Positions 11,383 through 21,884 of a stretch of DNA of 64,000 nt are shown here, in pieces. The position numbers were made by a program, and so were the translations under genes. The notes beneath the pieces were generated by a model. That model searched no databases. It was not told the DNA's origin and saw nothing but the letters and a program-made list of their open reading frames with translations. How positions within the stretch are numbered: position 1 is the stretch's first letter; each line of letters opens with the position of its first letter. Origin of the DNA: Sciurus carolinensis (Eukaryota; Chordata; Mammalia; Rodentia; Sciuridae); contig NC_062213.1 in NCBI RefSeq assembly GCF_902686445.1, positions 36,282,741 to 36,346,740 of the forward strand, in the 5' to 3' direction.

Positions 11383-12175
11383 TTATTTTTGAAATTTGTT
11401 CTAATTAGTTATATATAACAGTAGAATGCACTCTGACACATCATACGTACATGGAGTGTAATCTCTCATCCTTTTGGTTGTACATGATGTAGAATCACAC
11501 CGGTCGTGTAGTCACAGATGCACATAGGGTAATAAAGTCTGATTAATCTGATATGAGGAAGCTAATTCACAATAAGCAGGGGATGGGGAAGAATAGAGTT
11601 ACTTTATATTAGGCAGAGGAGAGTGAAGGGAGGGGAAGGGGTATGGGGTTAGGAATGATAGTAGAGTGAAACAGACATTATTACCTCATGTTCATGTATG
11701 ACTGCATGACTGATGTGATCCTACAACATGTAAAATCAGAAAAATGAGAAATTACACTCTTTATGTATGATCTATCAAATGTATAAATGCATTCTACTGT
11801 CATGTACAACTAATTAAAACAAATAAAATAAAAAATTTTTAAAAATAAAAATAAAAAATAATGTCCTATTCATTCTAACTACCTTCCTACCCCATACCCC
11901 CTCCCCTCCTTTCACTCCCCTCTGCCTAATCCAAAGTACCTCTGTTATTCCCTTCCCTTGCCACCCTCTTTATTGTCAATTAGCATCCGCATATCAGAGA
12001 AAACATTCAGCCTTTGGTTTTTTGGGATTGTCTTATTTCATTTAGTATGATATTCTCCAACGGCATCCATTTACCTACAAATGCTATAATTTCATTCTTC
12101 TTTAAGGCTGAGTAATATTCCATTGTGTATATATATACTACATTTTCTTTATCCATCCATCCGTTGAAGGGGAGA
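11383..12175 (-). mobile_element. L1 3' end, antisense, interrupted
   Basis: 11383-11549 is the complement of an L1 3' UTR terminus. 11877-12175 is the complement of the next part of the 3' UTR and the end of ORF2 (tagtatgatattctccaacg, ggctgagtaatattccattg). The two halves are separated by an oppositely oriented L1 end at 11550-11856. The whole stops near 12175, where an LTR follows. Confidence 0.82.
11550..11856 (+). mobile_element. L1 3' UTR insert nested in antisense L1
   Basis: Sense L1 3' UTR ending in catgtacaactaattaaaac and an A-rich tail. Flanks form an imperfect duplication of about 19-20 bp: aataaagtctgattaatct (11531-11549) and aataatgtcctattcattct (11857-11876), consistent with target-primed insertion into the older L1. 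Confidence 0.8.
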
Positions 12176-12177
12176 CT

Positions 12178-12604
12178 TATTTTTAAAAAGACAAGTTTCT
12201 TTCTCTTTTCCTCCTCCTCTGTAGTCTCTCCCCATGCCTAAAGGGAAATAGGATTACTTTTCTTCCTCACCCTAGGCAGAAATATCTATCCTTGAGCACA
12301 CGCCCACCTCAGGCACGAAGTAATTCAGTGTTTGGCAATGATACTAGAAAAATCTCAGAAATTATTATCTCCCAGATTAACGAGTGAGTTATAATTCCGG
12401 ACAGAGAACAGAACAAATAGCCTTTGCATCACCTCTTTAAAACACCCCTGTTCCCTCTGATGGGAGAATCACAGCCTCTGGGGCAGGAGTCCCCTCTGCT
12501 GCTTCTTTGCTAGCAAAGCAATAAAACTTCTTTTTCCTTTTTCTCAAAAGTGTTTCCTCGTTACTGGGTCAGCATTGGGAACAAGGATAGAGCTTTTGGT
12601 AACA
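12178..12604 (+). mobile_element. Solo LTR, sense
   Basis: Same family as 8280-8706 in opposite orientation. Visible parts: U3 with tctttctcttttcctcctcc, TATA-like ctctttaaaacac near 12433, a 14-bp palindrome at 12505-12518 directly before AATAAA (12520-12525), and the terminus ggtaaca. No clear TSD. Confidence 0.75.
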
Positions 12605-13309
12605 ACGAGGATGAGGATGGCCACCTTGGTATAGCCACGGAATCCTGTCTGGGTATAAGACTGACCTGCCTATTTGGGATCTTTGTCTTTAGGGGCAGAA
12701 AAGGGAGCTCTGATGGAGGACTTGATAGGAAACAGCTTTTGGAGTTTCACAAGTGGCGTTTGATCTTAGTGACTCTAGAGTGAAGTATGACAGCTGAGTC
12801 CCTGACTCTCCCATGCTGGAACTCGGAGCTGGCTTCTCCCAGCTCTGTTGCCCGGGCAAAGGGTATTTGACTTTTTCTCTGAATCTGCAAGATTTTTGGA
12901 TGGTTTTATTTTCAGGCTCTCTCCAGCAGCTGTGTGGCAAATTTAATGGGAGCACATGTGGCCACACCCAAACCACCCTGCCTCTCCTGGCCAATGAGCA
13001 GGCAACCTGGGTGGTCCCTGCAGTGGCCTCCAGCCACTGCGAAGAGAACTGGAGCCAGAGAACTCAGCCCTAGCCCTGGCTCCTCTGATCTGGTTTGGCT
13101 AGTTTAGCCCTGGATCTGCCCAGTGGCTGCATCTGGGGTGGAAATTAATAGGCCTGAACTGCTTCAGGTTAGGCTGGTCCTAGGAGGCTCAGCCCAGTCC
13201 CAGGCTAAATCCCAAGGGAGGATCAGCCAGAGCCCGGGAGCTTCAGTTCCATTCTCCTCTCCTTGGATAGTTGAAAACAACTGCAATCCTGGGTTCCAAA
13301 CTATGGCTT
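12605..13309. other. Unique sequence, no gene recognised
   Basis: Moderately GC-rich DNA. Open frames of 77-101 codons exist on both strands, overlap one another and show no domain or convincing splice context. Confidence 0.45.
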
Positions 13310-13482
13310 CCACTTACCTAATCTTGGACATACTAACTTTCTTGAGCCATATTTTTCACAAGTACAAAATGGACATGATATTAATATTTACCTCAAACAA
13401 ATCTGTTTAAAGGATGAGTAGATGTATTGTGTACAAATTAGCTCTAAGGTAGGAGGTGCTTAATAAATGTTAGTATTATTAT
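13310..13482 (+). mobile_element. MIR remnant
   Basis: cttacctaatcttggacata, cacaagtacaaaatggacat and aggtgcttaataaatgttag keep the order of the MIR core and 3' tail. Confidence 0.72.
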
Positions 13483-13671
13483 TTTAACACCCACCTCCCC
13501 TTCCCTTTCCAAGAGTGTCCCGTCCATCAGTGCCTGTTTCTGCTCACATTACTCCTCTTGTCTGGAAATATCTCTTTCTTCTCCATTGATCGTTATGGAG
13601 CTTGTTTGTTATTAATGCCCCTTGCTGGGCAGGGCGGGGAAGGACCCATCCTGGAACCACTCAGAAAAAGT

Positions 13672-13740
13672 CTGTATTAGTTTGCTAGGGCTGCCATAAC
13701 AAAGAACCACAAACTTGTTCCTCAGAACACACAAGAAGAG
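13672..13740 (-). mobile_element. MLT1-type LTR fragment, antisense
   Basis: gtattagtttgctagggctg then aaagaaccacaaactt is the typical complement of an MLT1 LTR 3' end. The rest of the element is not recognisable. Confidence 0.65.
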
Positions 13741-14389
13741 GAAGTAAAAGAGCAGAGAGGGAAAGCTTGATTCTAGAAGAACCTTGCTGTCCTGAAATCT
13801 CCTCCTCATTAGCTGTGAGGCAGAGCTCATTGCTAATAGAGCCACCAGCGGGCACCCGTGCCCGATGTCCTGTGCCTATACTCATGGAGTACACATTTAG
13901 GGTGCTGTGACATTGTCAGTGTGACTGAAATGGACTTTTTTCAACCATCAGACATGGCACTTCCAATCCTTACCCTCGGTGACCTCTGTCTTCATTGGCC
14001 AATTCTCATGCAGCAAAAGACTACGTCCAGACTGCTGAGGGGTCCATTGGAAACCAGTCACCCACACCATGTCCCAGCTTTGGAGGATCTGTGGGGAGGG
14101 GAGTGGGTTGAGGAGTACAAGAGTGAGAAGTTGAAATGTTATGTAGCAAGCATTAATATTGAATTTTGCTTTCACTCAGTGTTTATTATACCTCACTCCC
14201 AGTGTGCTGAAACATGGACACTCCTATTTTAGCACCATTCACTACCACTGTCTCCCATGAACTACAGACAGCAGGGACTCAGAGCACATTCTTGCCTTAA
14301 GGGGTTTACAATGCCAAGTTCCCCTACAAGAGCCCAGAGTTCTCCTGTTAACAGTCTGCTGTCTGTGATTCTATTTCTATCTACACAGA
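13741..14389. other. Unique sequence, no gene recognised
   Basis: A 124-codon frame at 13858-14232 starts at a non-ATG codon and shows no domain, so it is not called. No repeat recognised. Confidence 0.45.
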
Positions 14390-14580
14390 TTTTTTTCTTT
14401 TTAAAACTGGGAATTGAACCCAGGGACACTTAACCACTGAGCCACATCCTCAGCCCTTTTTTATTTTTTACTTCGAGACAGGGTCTCTCTAAGTTCCTTA
14501 GGGCCTCACTAACTTGCTGGGGCTAGCTTTCAACTCGTGATCCTCCTGCCTCAGCCTCCCGAGTTGCTGGAATTATATAC
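14390..14580 (-). mobile_element. B1-ID dimeric SINE, antisense
   Basis: Antisense ID (taaccactgagccacatcc) and antisense B1 (cctcagcctcccgagttgct), truncated at the B1 5' end. Confidence 0.9.
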
Positions 14581-14966
14581 ACAGAAATTTAAAAAACTAT
14601 TTGGCATTATGGTATTTCATAATTTGATTTTTTTTCATGTCATGATCATTTCCTACCTGATGTGAGGATTCATGTGTAAGCCAGATTTTAATAGAGGTGA
14701 TAGCTTCTCTACATGACTTTGTACTCTATATGACTTCCTTTGTCTTACAACTCATTTTGTTTACTTGAGAAGGTGGCTGCTATTTATTGAGACTGGAAAT
14801 TTCCCAACACCTCTACTCCAGTCCTTTTAACTTCTTACTGCACTTAAACACATGCTTACGTTTAAGGGCCTCACGAAGTGCCCAACACATTGTGTTTGTT
14901 GCATGAATTAATGAAAGTGGGGGGAGGGGATTACATAAAGAAATAGCACTCTAAAAAACAACTACA

Positions 14967-15193
14967 AAAAGGACATTATAGCCAGGACTGGTGGCACATG
15001 CCTGTAACCCCAGAGTCTTGGGAGGCTGAGGCAGGAGGATCACATGTTCCAGACCAGCCTTAGCAACTGGTCTGTAAGCAACTCAGCAACACCCTGTCTC
15101 AAACTAAAAAATAAAATGGGTTGGGGATGTGGCTCAGTGGTTAAGCACCCTTGGATTTGATCTCCAGTATCCTCCCCGCAAAAGGACATTATA
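14967..15193 (+). mobile_element. B1-ID dimeric SINE with exact TSD
   Basis: The SINE occupies 14981-15179 and is flanked by exact 14-bp copies of aaaaggacattata (14967-14980 and 15180-15193). B1 and ID halves are complete. Confidence 0.95.
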
Positions 15194-15451
15194 AACTCCT
15201 GGTTCTCTGGTATATAATTTGGTTGTATTTATCAAGAGCCCGGAAAATGTTTGTACTTCAGTTCAGGAATTCCACTTGTAGGAATTTGTGCCAGGGGAAG
15301 GCAATAGCTGTGTACAGAGTCGCATCAAGGATTTTGGCCACAACATAATTTAAAATGTCAAATGTCAAAACAACATAATTTTTTTTTTTTAATCAGTCAT
15401 AGTTCATTGTTATAAGCAACAGATGAAGTCTGGCTATTTTAAGTTTTAAAA

Positions 15452-15515
15452 GGCCAGGTACGGTGGGGCTGGGATGTAGCTCAGTGGTAGAGTGACCCTG
15501 GGTTCATTCCTCAGT

Positions 15516-15516
<1 letters not shown>
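15452..15516 (+). mobile_element. ID element with a short B1 start
   Basis: ggccaggtacggtgg (B1 5' end) joins directly to ggctgggatgtagctcagtg (ID), so most of the B1 monomer is deleted. A CA microsatellite replaces the usual A-tail. Confidence 0.82.

Positions 15517-15557
<41 letters not shown>
15517..15557. repeat. (CA)n microsatellite
   Basis: About 20 CA units following the ID element. Confidence 0.93.
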
Positions 15558-15795
15558 AGATAATGAGTCTTGCTCCCAGCTTCTGATCTGGGAGGAGGCA
15601 GGTTTGTCTCGCTGGGTGGAGAAGCCTCTGAACATAAAAAGCAGGTTCATACATACACGGAGGGACCACAGAGGCCTATAAGAATGACCAGTAGCCACCA
15701 GGGTGTCCAAACCTCTGAAGATCACTCAGCACTCCGCATGGCGCCTGCGGCACAGACAAGTGATGCCAGCCTCTGGGAGTCCTTAAAAGTCACGC

Positions 15796-15942
15796 TCTTC
15801 AGTCAGGTGCCCTCTTGCACACCTGTCATCCCAGTGGCTCCCAAGCTGCCACTGGAGCATCGCAAGTTTAAGGCCAGCCTGGGCGATTTAGCGAGACCCT
15901 CAGCAATTTGGTGAGATCTGTCTTAAAATAAGAAGGGCTGAG
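15796..15942 (+). mobile_element. B1 monomer, diverged
   Basis: gtgccctcttgcacacctgt then aaggccagcctgggcgattt and an A-rich end. No ID half. Confidence 0.75.
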
Positions 15943-16082
15943 TCAAGTGAGCGTGAACATACAGGCAAAGCTTTAATTAGGAAAAGATTAAAGCGGGGGA
16001 GAGTTTCTCCATGAGAAGGGGGACAATAGGATTGGGAGAGAAACCCGTGTTGCACCACCCCCAGCAAAAGAAGTCGCCAGCT

Positions 16083-16275
16083 GGCCACAGTGGGATCCCT
16101 TACAATCCCGGTGACTTGGGAGGCTGAGGCAGGAGGATGGCAAGTTTGAGGCCAACCTGAGCAACTTACTTAGAGCCTGTCTCAAAATTAAAAATAAAAA
16201 GACCTGGGAGTGTAGATCAGTGGTAGAGCACCCCTGGGTTCAATCCCCAGTACAGGAAGGAAGGAAGGACAGAAG
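16083..16275 (+). mobile_element. B1-ID dimeric SINE
   Basis: B1 body (gaggctgaggcaggaggatg), ID (tgtagatcagtggtagagca) and a (GGAA)n tail. Confidence 0.9.
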
Positions 16276-16279
16276 GTTA

Positions 16280-17005
16280 GATCAATCTCTTACTAAGTAG
16301 CTAGAAGTGGGTAAGGGTCTAGTACTTTTATGATAAGTTCTTTAAGGCACTTCTTGTAGAAAACTCTAGGAATATCTCCCGACATTGCCCTACACCTGGC
16401 CTTTACGGTTGGTCTGGCTAAGAGGAGGGTGAGAAAAGGAACATTCCATACACTGTAGGAGTGGGAGGGTAGGTGAAGGGTATGAATTGAGGCCCAAGAG
16501 TGAAAGATTTTAGAAGGTAACATTATGAATTAAGGTCCAAGAATGTATCTGTCATTTTGTCATTTTGTCATTGGGTCCTTGACTCTCTCAGTATAATACC
16601 AATTTTTTAAAATGGAGAATGCAGCCATCCCAGGCCTGTTGGGCACAGCCTAACTAAATGTACACAGGTACGTTTCCTAACTTTTGTCTCACTCCACTGC
16701 CTCTTCCTCTTTAAAAGTTCTGCTCACGGGCTGGGGAGATAGCTCAGTCGGTAGAGTCCTTGCAAGCACAAGGCCCTGGGTTCGATCCCCAGCACCACAA
16801 AAAAAAAAAAAAAAAAAAAAAGTTCTGTCCACTTTTAGGAATTTCAGAGATGGAATACTTTGACCCCCAAAGCTTCTTCTCTCTTACTTCAAAGCTGGCT
16901 TTGAATAAAATCTATTTTACGACCAATTCAACTCTGGATTCCTGGAGCAGCAAGGGTTTGTCGCCTGGCCTCCTCCTCCTGGCCTGTATTAGAGCTGGCT
17001 GGTAA
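16280..17005 (+). mobile_element. Probable LTR with nested ID
   Basis: Polyadenylation signal in tgaataaaatctattttac at about 16901 and the following ctggattcctggagcagc resemble an ERV LTR R/U5 end. A tcattttg triplication lies at 16552-16575. The segment is interrupted by the ID at 16728. The left boundary is unclear. Confidence 0.45.
16713..16832 (+). mobile_element. ID element, well preserved, with TSD
   Basis: ID at 16728-16817: A box tagctcagtcggtagag and B box gggttcgatcccc with its CpG intact, followed by a pure A-tail. The 15-bp flanks aaaagttctgctcac and aaaagttctgtccac are the TSD. It carries the variant loop ttgcaagcacaaggcc. Confidence 0.95.
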
Positions 17006-17145
17006 CAATTGCAAGTTTGAGGTCAGTCTTGGCAACTTAATGAATCTCTGCCTCAAAATAAATAATAAAAAAGGGCTGTGGAGGTTAGTTCAGTGGTAGA
17101 GTGCCCCGGGGTTTAGTCCCCAGTACCAAAAGAAAATAAAAAAGA
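17006..17145 (+). mobile_element. 5'-truncated B1-ID SINE
   Basis: Starts inside B1 (gcaagtttgaggtcagtctt), then ID (ggttagttcagtggtagagt) and an A-rich tail. Confidence 0.85.
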
Positions 17146-17514
17146 AGAAAATCATATCCATGAGTTTTGCATTACTGCTTCTATCAATCTCACATTGAAA
17201 ATATTAAAAAGAAAAAATATGTCCTCTATTGAACATGTACATATTTTTGTCATTATTGCCTAAACAATAGAGTTTAACAGTTATTTACAAAGCATTTACT
17301 ATGTATTAGATATTATAATTAATCCAGAGATTTAAAGTATATAGGAGGGTTCAATCCCCAGTACAGGGGACTGAATATATGTAGGTTATATGCAAATACT
17401 ACACCATTTTGTCTAAGGGTCTTAAGATTCTCAGATTTTGGTATTTTCAAGGTTCCTGGATCCAATCCCCTGTGGACATGAGGAACAACTGTATATACAG
17501 CAGATTGTTAATAG
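17146..17514. other. AT-rich unique sequence
   Basis: No gene. A short string ggttcaatccccagtacagg at 17347-17366 looks like an isolated ID B-box fragment. Confidence 0.45.
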
Positions 17515-17738
17515 AAAGACTCTAGGTGGCGAGGTGTGGTGGTACATACCTGTAATCCCCAGCAACTGGTGGCTGAGGCAGGAGGATTGCAAATTCAAGG
17601 CCAGCCTCAGCAACTCAGGGAGGCCCTAAAGTTAGTGAGATCTTGATTCAAAATAAAAAAGCCTGAGGATGTGACTCAGTGGTAAAGCAGCCCTGGGTTC
17701 AATCCATGATATCAAAATGAAAGAAAGAGAGACTCTGG
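17515..17738 (+). mobile_element. B1-ID dimeric SINE with TSD
   Basis: SINE body at about 17528-17725. Flanks aaagactctagg (left) and agagactctggg (right) are an imperfect TSD. Confidence 0.9.
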
Positions 17739-17995
17739 GTAGTGGGGTCATTAGTAATGTTTTCTTATTCATATAATACTTTTCAAAATGAACATGCATC
17801 TTTATAATTAGAAATCAAGTTATGTAGTAATCTTTAAGAGACTAGAAATGAGTAAAACAGACACACTAAACAATATATCCTTGTTATTTTTTTTTTTCTT
17901 TTATAAGCAAAACATCTTTATAACAAACTCTTCAGGAGTACACCAGTACTACTCAAGAGAAAGAAACTGCCGGTAGATTTTATTTTGAAATTTTT

Positions 17996-18136
17996 TTGTT
18001 GGTGCTGGGGATGGAACCCATAGGTCCTCTACTACTGTGCCCTTTCTGTTTTGAGACAGGGTCTCTTTGAGTGCTAAGGCTGGTCTCAAACTCCTCCTGC
18101 CTCAGCCTCCTGAGCTACTGGGATTCCGGGTACCTT
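17996..18136 (-). mobile_element. B1-ID SINE, antisense, internally deleted
   Basis: Antisense ID start (ggtgctggggatggaaccca), shortened middle, then antisense B1 (cctcagcctcctgagctact). Confidence 0.82.
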
Positions 18137-18334
18137 TCTGTACTGCCAGAACCTCAGATGTACCATATCTAAATCCATGACAGCTTAGGTAAAAAGGCCA
18201 GAGAACCAATGTGGGGTTTTTCTTCCAACAACTATTGATAGATAGTGGACAAACATGAGTAGTGGGAACATAAGCATAGGGGATAATTCCATAAACTGGG
18301 CCTACTGTGCCGGCCACCCCACTCCCCACAAGTT

Positions 18335-18548
18335 TTCTCTTAAATTTTTAAATTTTTTGGTACCGGGCATTGGACCCAGGGGTGCTCAACTACTGAGCCA
18401 CATCCCCAGTCCTTTTTATTTTTTATTTTAAGACACAGTCCCCTAAATTGCTTACTAAGCTGCTGAGGCTGGCCTTGAACTTGGGATCCTCTTGTCTCAG
18501 CCTCCCAAGCAGTTGGGATTACAGGCATGCACTACTGTGCCCTGCGCC
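18335..18548 (-). mobile_element. B1-ID dimeric SINE, antisense
   Basis: Complete antisense ID (actgagccacatccccagtc) and B1 (cagcctcccaagcagttggg). Confidence 0.92.
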
Positions 18549-18597
18549 CTACACACATGCTTTCTTTAAAAACAAACAAACAAACAAACAAAAAAAC

Positions 18598-18840
18598 AAT
18601 TTACCTCTGGCTATGGTGGCGCCTGTAATCTCAGTACCCCAGGAGGCTGAGACAATCAAGGTCGAGGCCAGCCTCAACAATTTGGCAAGACCCTAGGCAA
18701 TTCAGCAAGACCTTGTCTCAAAAAAAATAAAAAGGGTTGGTAATGTAGCTCAGTGGTAGAACACCCCTGTTTTCAATCCCCAGCACAAAGACAAACAAGC
18801 AAATAAACAAACAAACAAAAATAACCCAAACTTACCTGAG
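18598..18840 (+). mobile_element. B1-ID dimeric SINE with imperfect TSD
   Basis: Body about 18608-18828 with a (CAAA)n tail. Flanks atttacctctgg and acttacctgagg are probable TSDs. Confidence 0.88.
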
Positions 18841-18959
18841 GCTTCTCTGGTCCCATGCAGTCTTTAAGTCAATAGAATATACTACATTCCTCTGAGAACA
18901 TCCGGTTCACTAGAGAGAAGTACAGACACAAAGCCTCGTCCCTGCTGATAAGAACGTGA

Positions 18960-19640
18960 GTTACCCTAAAGGTAAAAGAAAATTTCAAGTCAGACACTGA
19001 AAGTTACACCAGATAATTTTATTATAAGTGAAGGTAAAGTAGAAGCCAAGTGAGAGTAGGGTGAATGCTGAACAAGGCTCTCGCAGAGAGCACCCGCAAG
19101 GGAGAGTCTCCCAGCAGAGAACAAAGGAAACCGAGCTGCTTCCAAATTTATTCCAGTTTGACCTTGGTCTTGTGAGTTGCAGACCACCTCCCTCCACAGT
19201 CTTCTCCAATCAAGTGTTGGACTCCTCCTTCACTCAGGCGGTGGAGTATTTGGCCGTAGGTGGTCCTCTCTGGACCTGTCTGGGTGGCCATCCCATTAGG
19301 GATCTCCAAGTCAATCCTATGTTAATGTGGGAACTGGGGTCAAACACCGGTCAGAGGTTACCTTACTGCCTCTGCCACTAAAGAATCCCCTCTTCTGAGA
19401 TAGATGGAGACCCTGGCGGCCATGACCTTTATGGACCCTGTCAGGAGTTCCTCCTGTAAATCCTTCTTTCTGGATGTATTCCCCCCAATTAGTGCCTTTA
19501 ACTCTTGTTTGTTTATCCTTAAGGTTTGGGTACCAATGTTTTTCCTCAGGTTGTCGGCTACAAGTTATTTACTCATCTGCCTTGAAGTAGTTTAAAGAAA
19601 ACTTTAAGAGTAACTTAAACTAACCTTGCTGTGCATTCCA
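18960..19640 (-). mobile_element. Possible antisense LTR segment
   Basis: The A/T-rich taattttattataagtga near 19014 could be an antisense polyadenylation region, followed by GC-richer sequence. I cannot name a family or fix the ends. Open frames here (65-106 codons) show no retroviral domain. Confidence 0.3.
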
Positions 19641-19927
19641 CTGTTCATTACTAACTACTACCTTAGACCAGATCCCAGGACCAAGGGAGATAAGATAATT
19701 AGAAGGAAAGTCGGCAACTGTAAAATCTGTGAGAACAAGTTCCTGTTAGAACTGGTCAGTCCTGGTCAAGGTGACCCAGAGTTGCCTTGGATCTATAGAA
19801 TGTCATTATAATAGTAAAATCTCCCCTTCATGGGATAAGATCACACACAGTGGGGACTTGACAATCCTGTTGTCAGTCAAAAGCCAAGAGATGAACCTGG
19901 GCTGGACTGTTTTTGGTTTGTGTTTAA

Positions 19928-20142
19928 TTTCAGTACCAGGGATTGAACCCAGGGATCCTTTACCAGCTACAACTCCAACCTTTTTTTTGTTTTGTTTTGT
20001 TTTTTTGAGACAGATTCTCACCAAATTGCTTAGGGTCTTGCTAAATTGCTGAGGCTGGCCTTGAATTTGCCATCTTCCTGCCTCAGCCTCCCAAGTCACT
20101 GGGATTACAGGTGTGACAGGCATGTACCACCACGCCCAGCTG
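19928..20142 (-). mobile_element. B1-ID dimeric SINE, antisense
   Basis: Antisense ID (accagggattgaacccaggg), a GTTTT-rich linker at 19981-20008, and antisense B1. Confidence 0.92.
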
Positions 20143-20247
20143 GGCAGAACTCTCTGGAAACTTCCCTAAGGCCTCTCAATAAAATTGGAAGGCAGGAAAG
20201 CGTGTTGTCCCTCTCTCTGAGAGGACTCACTTTCTTCCTTGAGAGTA

Positions 20248-20481
20248 TTCCTTTTTTCCTTTTTTTTTTTTTTTTTTTTTGGCACCAAGGATTGAACCCA
20301 GGGGTGCCTAACCACTGAGCCACATCCCCAGCCCTTTTTATATTTTGAGACACAGTCTCACTGAGTTGCTTAGGGCCTCGCTAAATTGCTGAGGCTGGCT
20401 TTGAACTTGTAATCCTCCTGCCTCAGCCTCCCAAGCTGCTGGGATTACAGGCGTGTGCCATTGCACCCGCTTTTTTCCTTT
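20248..20481 (-). mobile_element. B1-ID dimeric SINE, antisense, with TSD
   Basis: T-run at 20258-20280, antisense ID and antisense B1. The string cttttttcct occurs at both ends (about 20251 and 20470), a likely TSD. Confidence 0.93.
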
Positions 20482-20989
20482 CTCTTCTAATAAATCCTGC
20501 CTGCTACTGTGTGCGACTTGCTTGAAATTCTTCAGACGAAATTGCAAAAACTGGTGGTTGCCAGTTTCCCACTCTCGTCCCTGGCGTTGTTGTTTCCGCT
20601 CCACTCCAAGGGCAGATCTCACTCTGTAACAACTATCATCTTGTCAGCTTCTCTAAAATGCCCCTCACACAGGCATAGGCCTGAGGGGCAGTGCAGGTTG
20701 AGGGCACCCTTCTTTTCCTTTCTCACCTGGAGGGGACACATTTAAGGCAAGTCATGCCAAATACACTCACTACTCCAACCCCCACTGTGGCCTTGGTTGG
20801 GTGGGTACAAGGCTACTTTTGGGTCCTAAGATATGGCCATCTGTGTAGGACGCAGGTGGAAATTAACAGATTGCTCCAATTAGAGCCTCAAGACTTTTTT
20901 CAACTAGAGAGGCTTGTGATAGCGCTGTTTACTGGTGATGAGTTCTGCTTCCTCAAATGTTTAAGTTTGAACATTAGAGAAGCACCCCA

Positions 20990-21490
20990 AGGCAAGCATA
21001 TTAAGCAGGTTTTATTTAAAGTTAATAATACAGACTTCTCCCAGGAGGGAGAAGGGGACCATGGCTGATGTTCTAGAGTCCCAAGAAGTGAGCATGACCT
21101 ACATCTTTTATAGGTTAGGGTCGCCTTTGTTCTATTCTCTCCCCTCTTCCTGCCTATGTGACTAGGCCCAGGAGTTGCCAGTGACATAGTAAATAAATGA
21201 GCAGCAGATGGCAGGGGGAGGACCAAAGTGATTCAGGCAGGCAAAGACCCAGGGGGCATTAATTAGCAGTTTCCTGCCTATAGTCCTTGACAAGGACAGG
21301 TAAACTTGGTAATCGGTGGGCTCTGGAGATCCTTGACATTTCATTTTCCCAGGGACAGTCTCCAACTTCCCAGACTCTGATGGCCTCCATTCCTCCATTT
21401 GATCAGATTTCTTATTCTACACTAACTGCCTGTCCTCAATTCTGGCTTCACTTGGATGTGGGAGAAAGAAAAAGGTCGTTCTCAAGAGTT
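20990..21490 (-). mobile_element. Probable antisense LTR
   Basis: An antisense polyadenylation-like ggttttatttaaagttaata near 21010, followed by LTR-like mixed sequence to a purine-rich end. No TSD or family assigned. Confidence 0.4.
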
Positions 21491-21790
21491 TAAAAGACAG
21501 GGAAGCCAGGTACAAAGTTACACACCTCTAATCCCAGCAATTCAGGAGGCTGAGGCAAAGGGATGACAAGTTCAAGGCCAGCCTCAGCAATTTAGTGAGC
21601 CCCTAAGCAACTTAGCTAGACCCTATTTCAAAATTTAAAAAAGGGGGGCTGGGGTCGTGGCTCAGTGGTAGAGCGCTTGCCTAGCATGTGTGAGGCACTG
21701 GGTTTGATTCTCAGCACTGTATATAAATAAATTAATTAAATAAAGGTCCATCAACAACTAGAGAAAATACTTTTAAAAAAATTTTAAAAA
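21488..21790 (+). mobile_element. B1-ID SINE with long ID 3' extension
   Basis: B1 head (agccaggtacaaagttacac) and an ID with tagagcgcttgcctagcatg. After the ID B box it carries the extension aaataaaggtccatcaacaa seen on three other ID copies in this window. A direct repeat aaaagacaggga / aaaggacagggg brackets 21500-21885 and may be the TSD of the whole block. Confidence 0.88.
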
Positions 21791-21882
21791 GGGGGGACGG
21801 GGGCAGGGGATATGGCTCATTGGTAAAGCATCCCTGGGTTCAATCCCTGGTACTAAATAAATAAATTAATTAAATAAAGGAC
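21791..21882 (+). mobile_element. ID element
   Basis: ggggatatggctcattggta and ggttcaatccctggtactaa with an (AAAT)n tail. It sits between two B1-ID elements in a run of three SINEs. Confidence 0.85.
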
Positions 21883-21884
21883 AG

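Larger units (their letters stand above)
19640..20625 (+). mobile_element. ERV-type LTR split by two SINEs
   Basis: Continuous LTR sequence is recovered when the SINEs at 19928-20142 and 20259-20470 are set aside. The last part has ctctctgagaggactcactt, a polyadenylation signal in ctaataaatcctgcctgc (about 20489) and gcgacttgcttgaaattctt, the usual layout of an ERV R/U5 region. A second aataaa lies at 20179. No gag/pol sequence is attached. Confidence 0.55.

Noticed and set aside
16728..16817. Possible tRNA gene (A and B boxes present)
   Set aside because: It is an ID SINE: tRNA-Ala-derived boxes without a cloverleaf, with an A-tail and a TSD.
18960..20625. A provirus with paired LTRs
   Set aside because: The left antisense and right sense LTR-like segments do not match each other and no gag, pol or env likeness lies between them.
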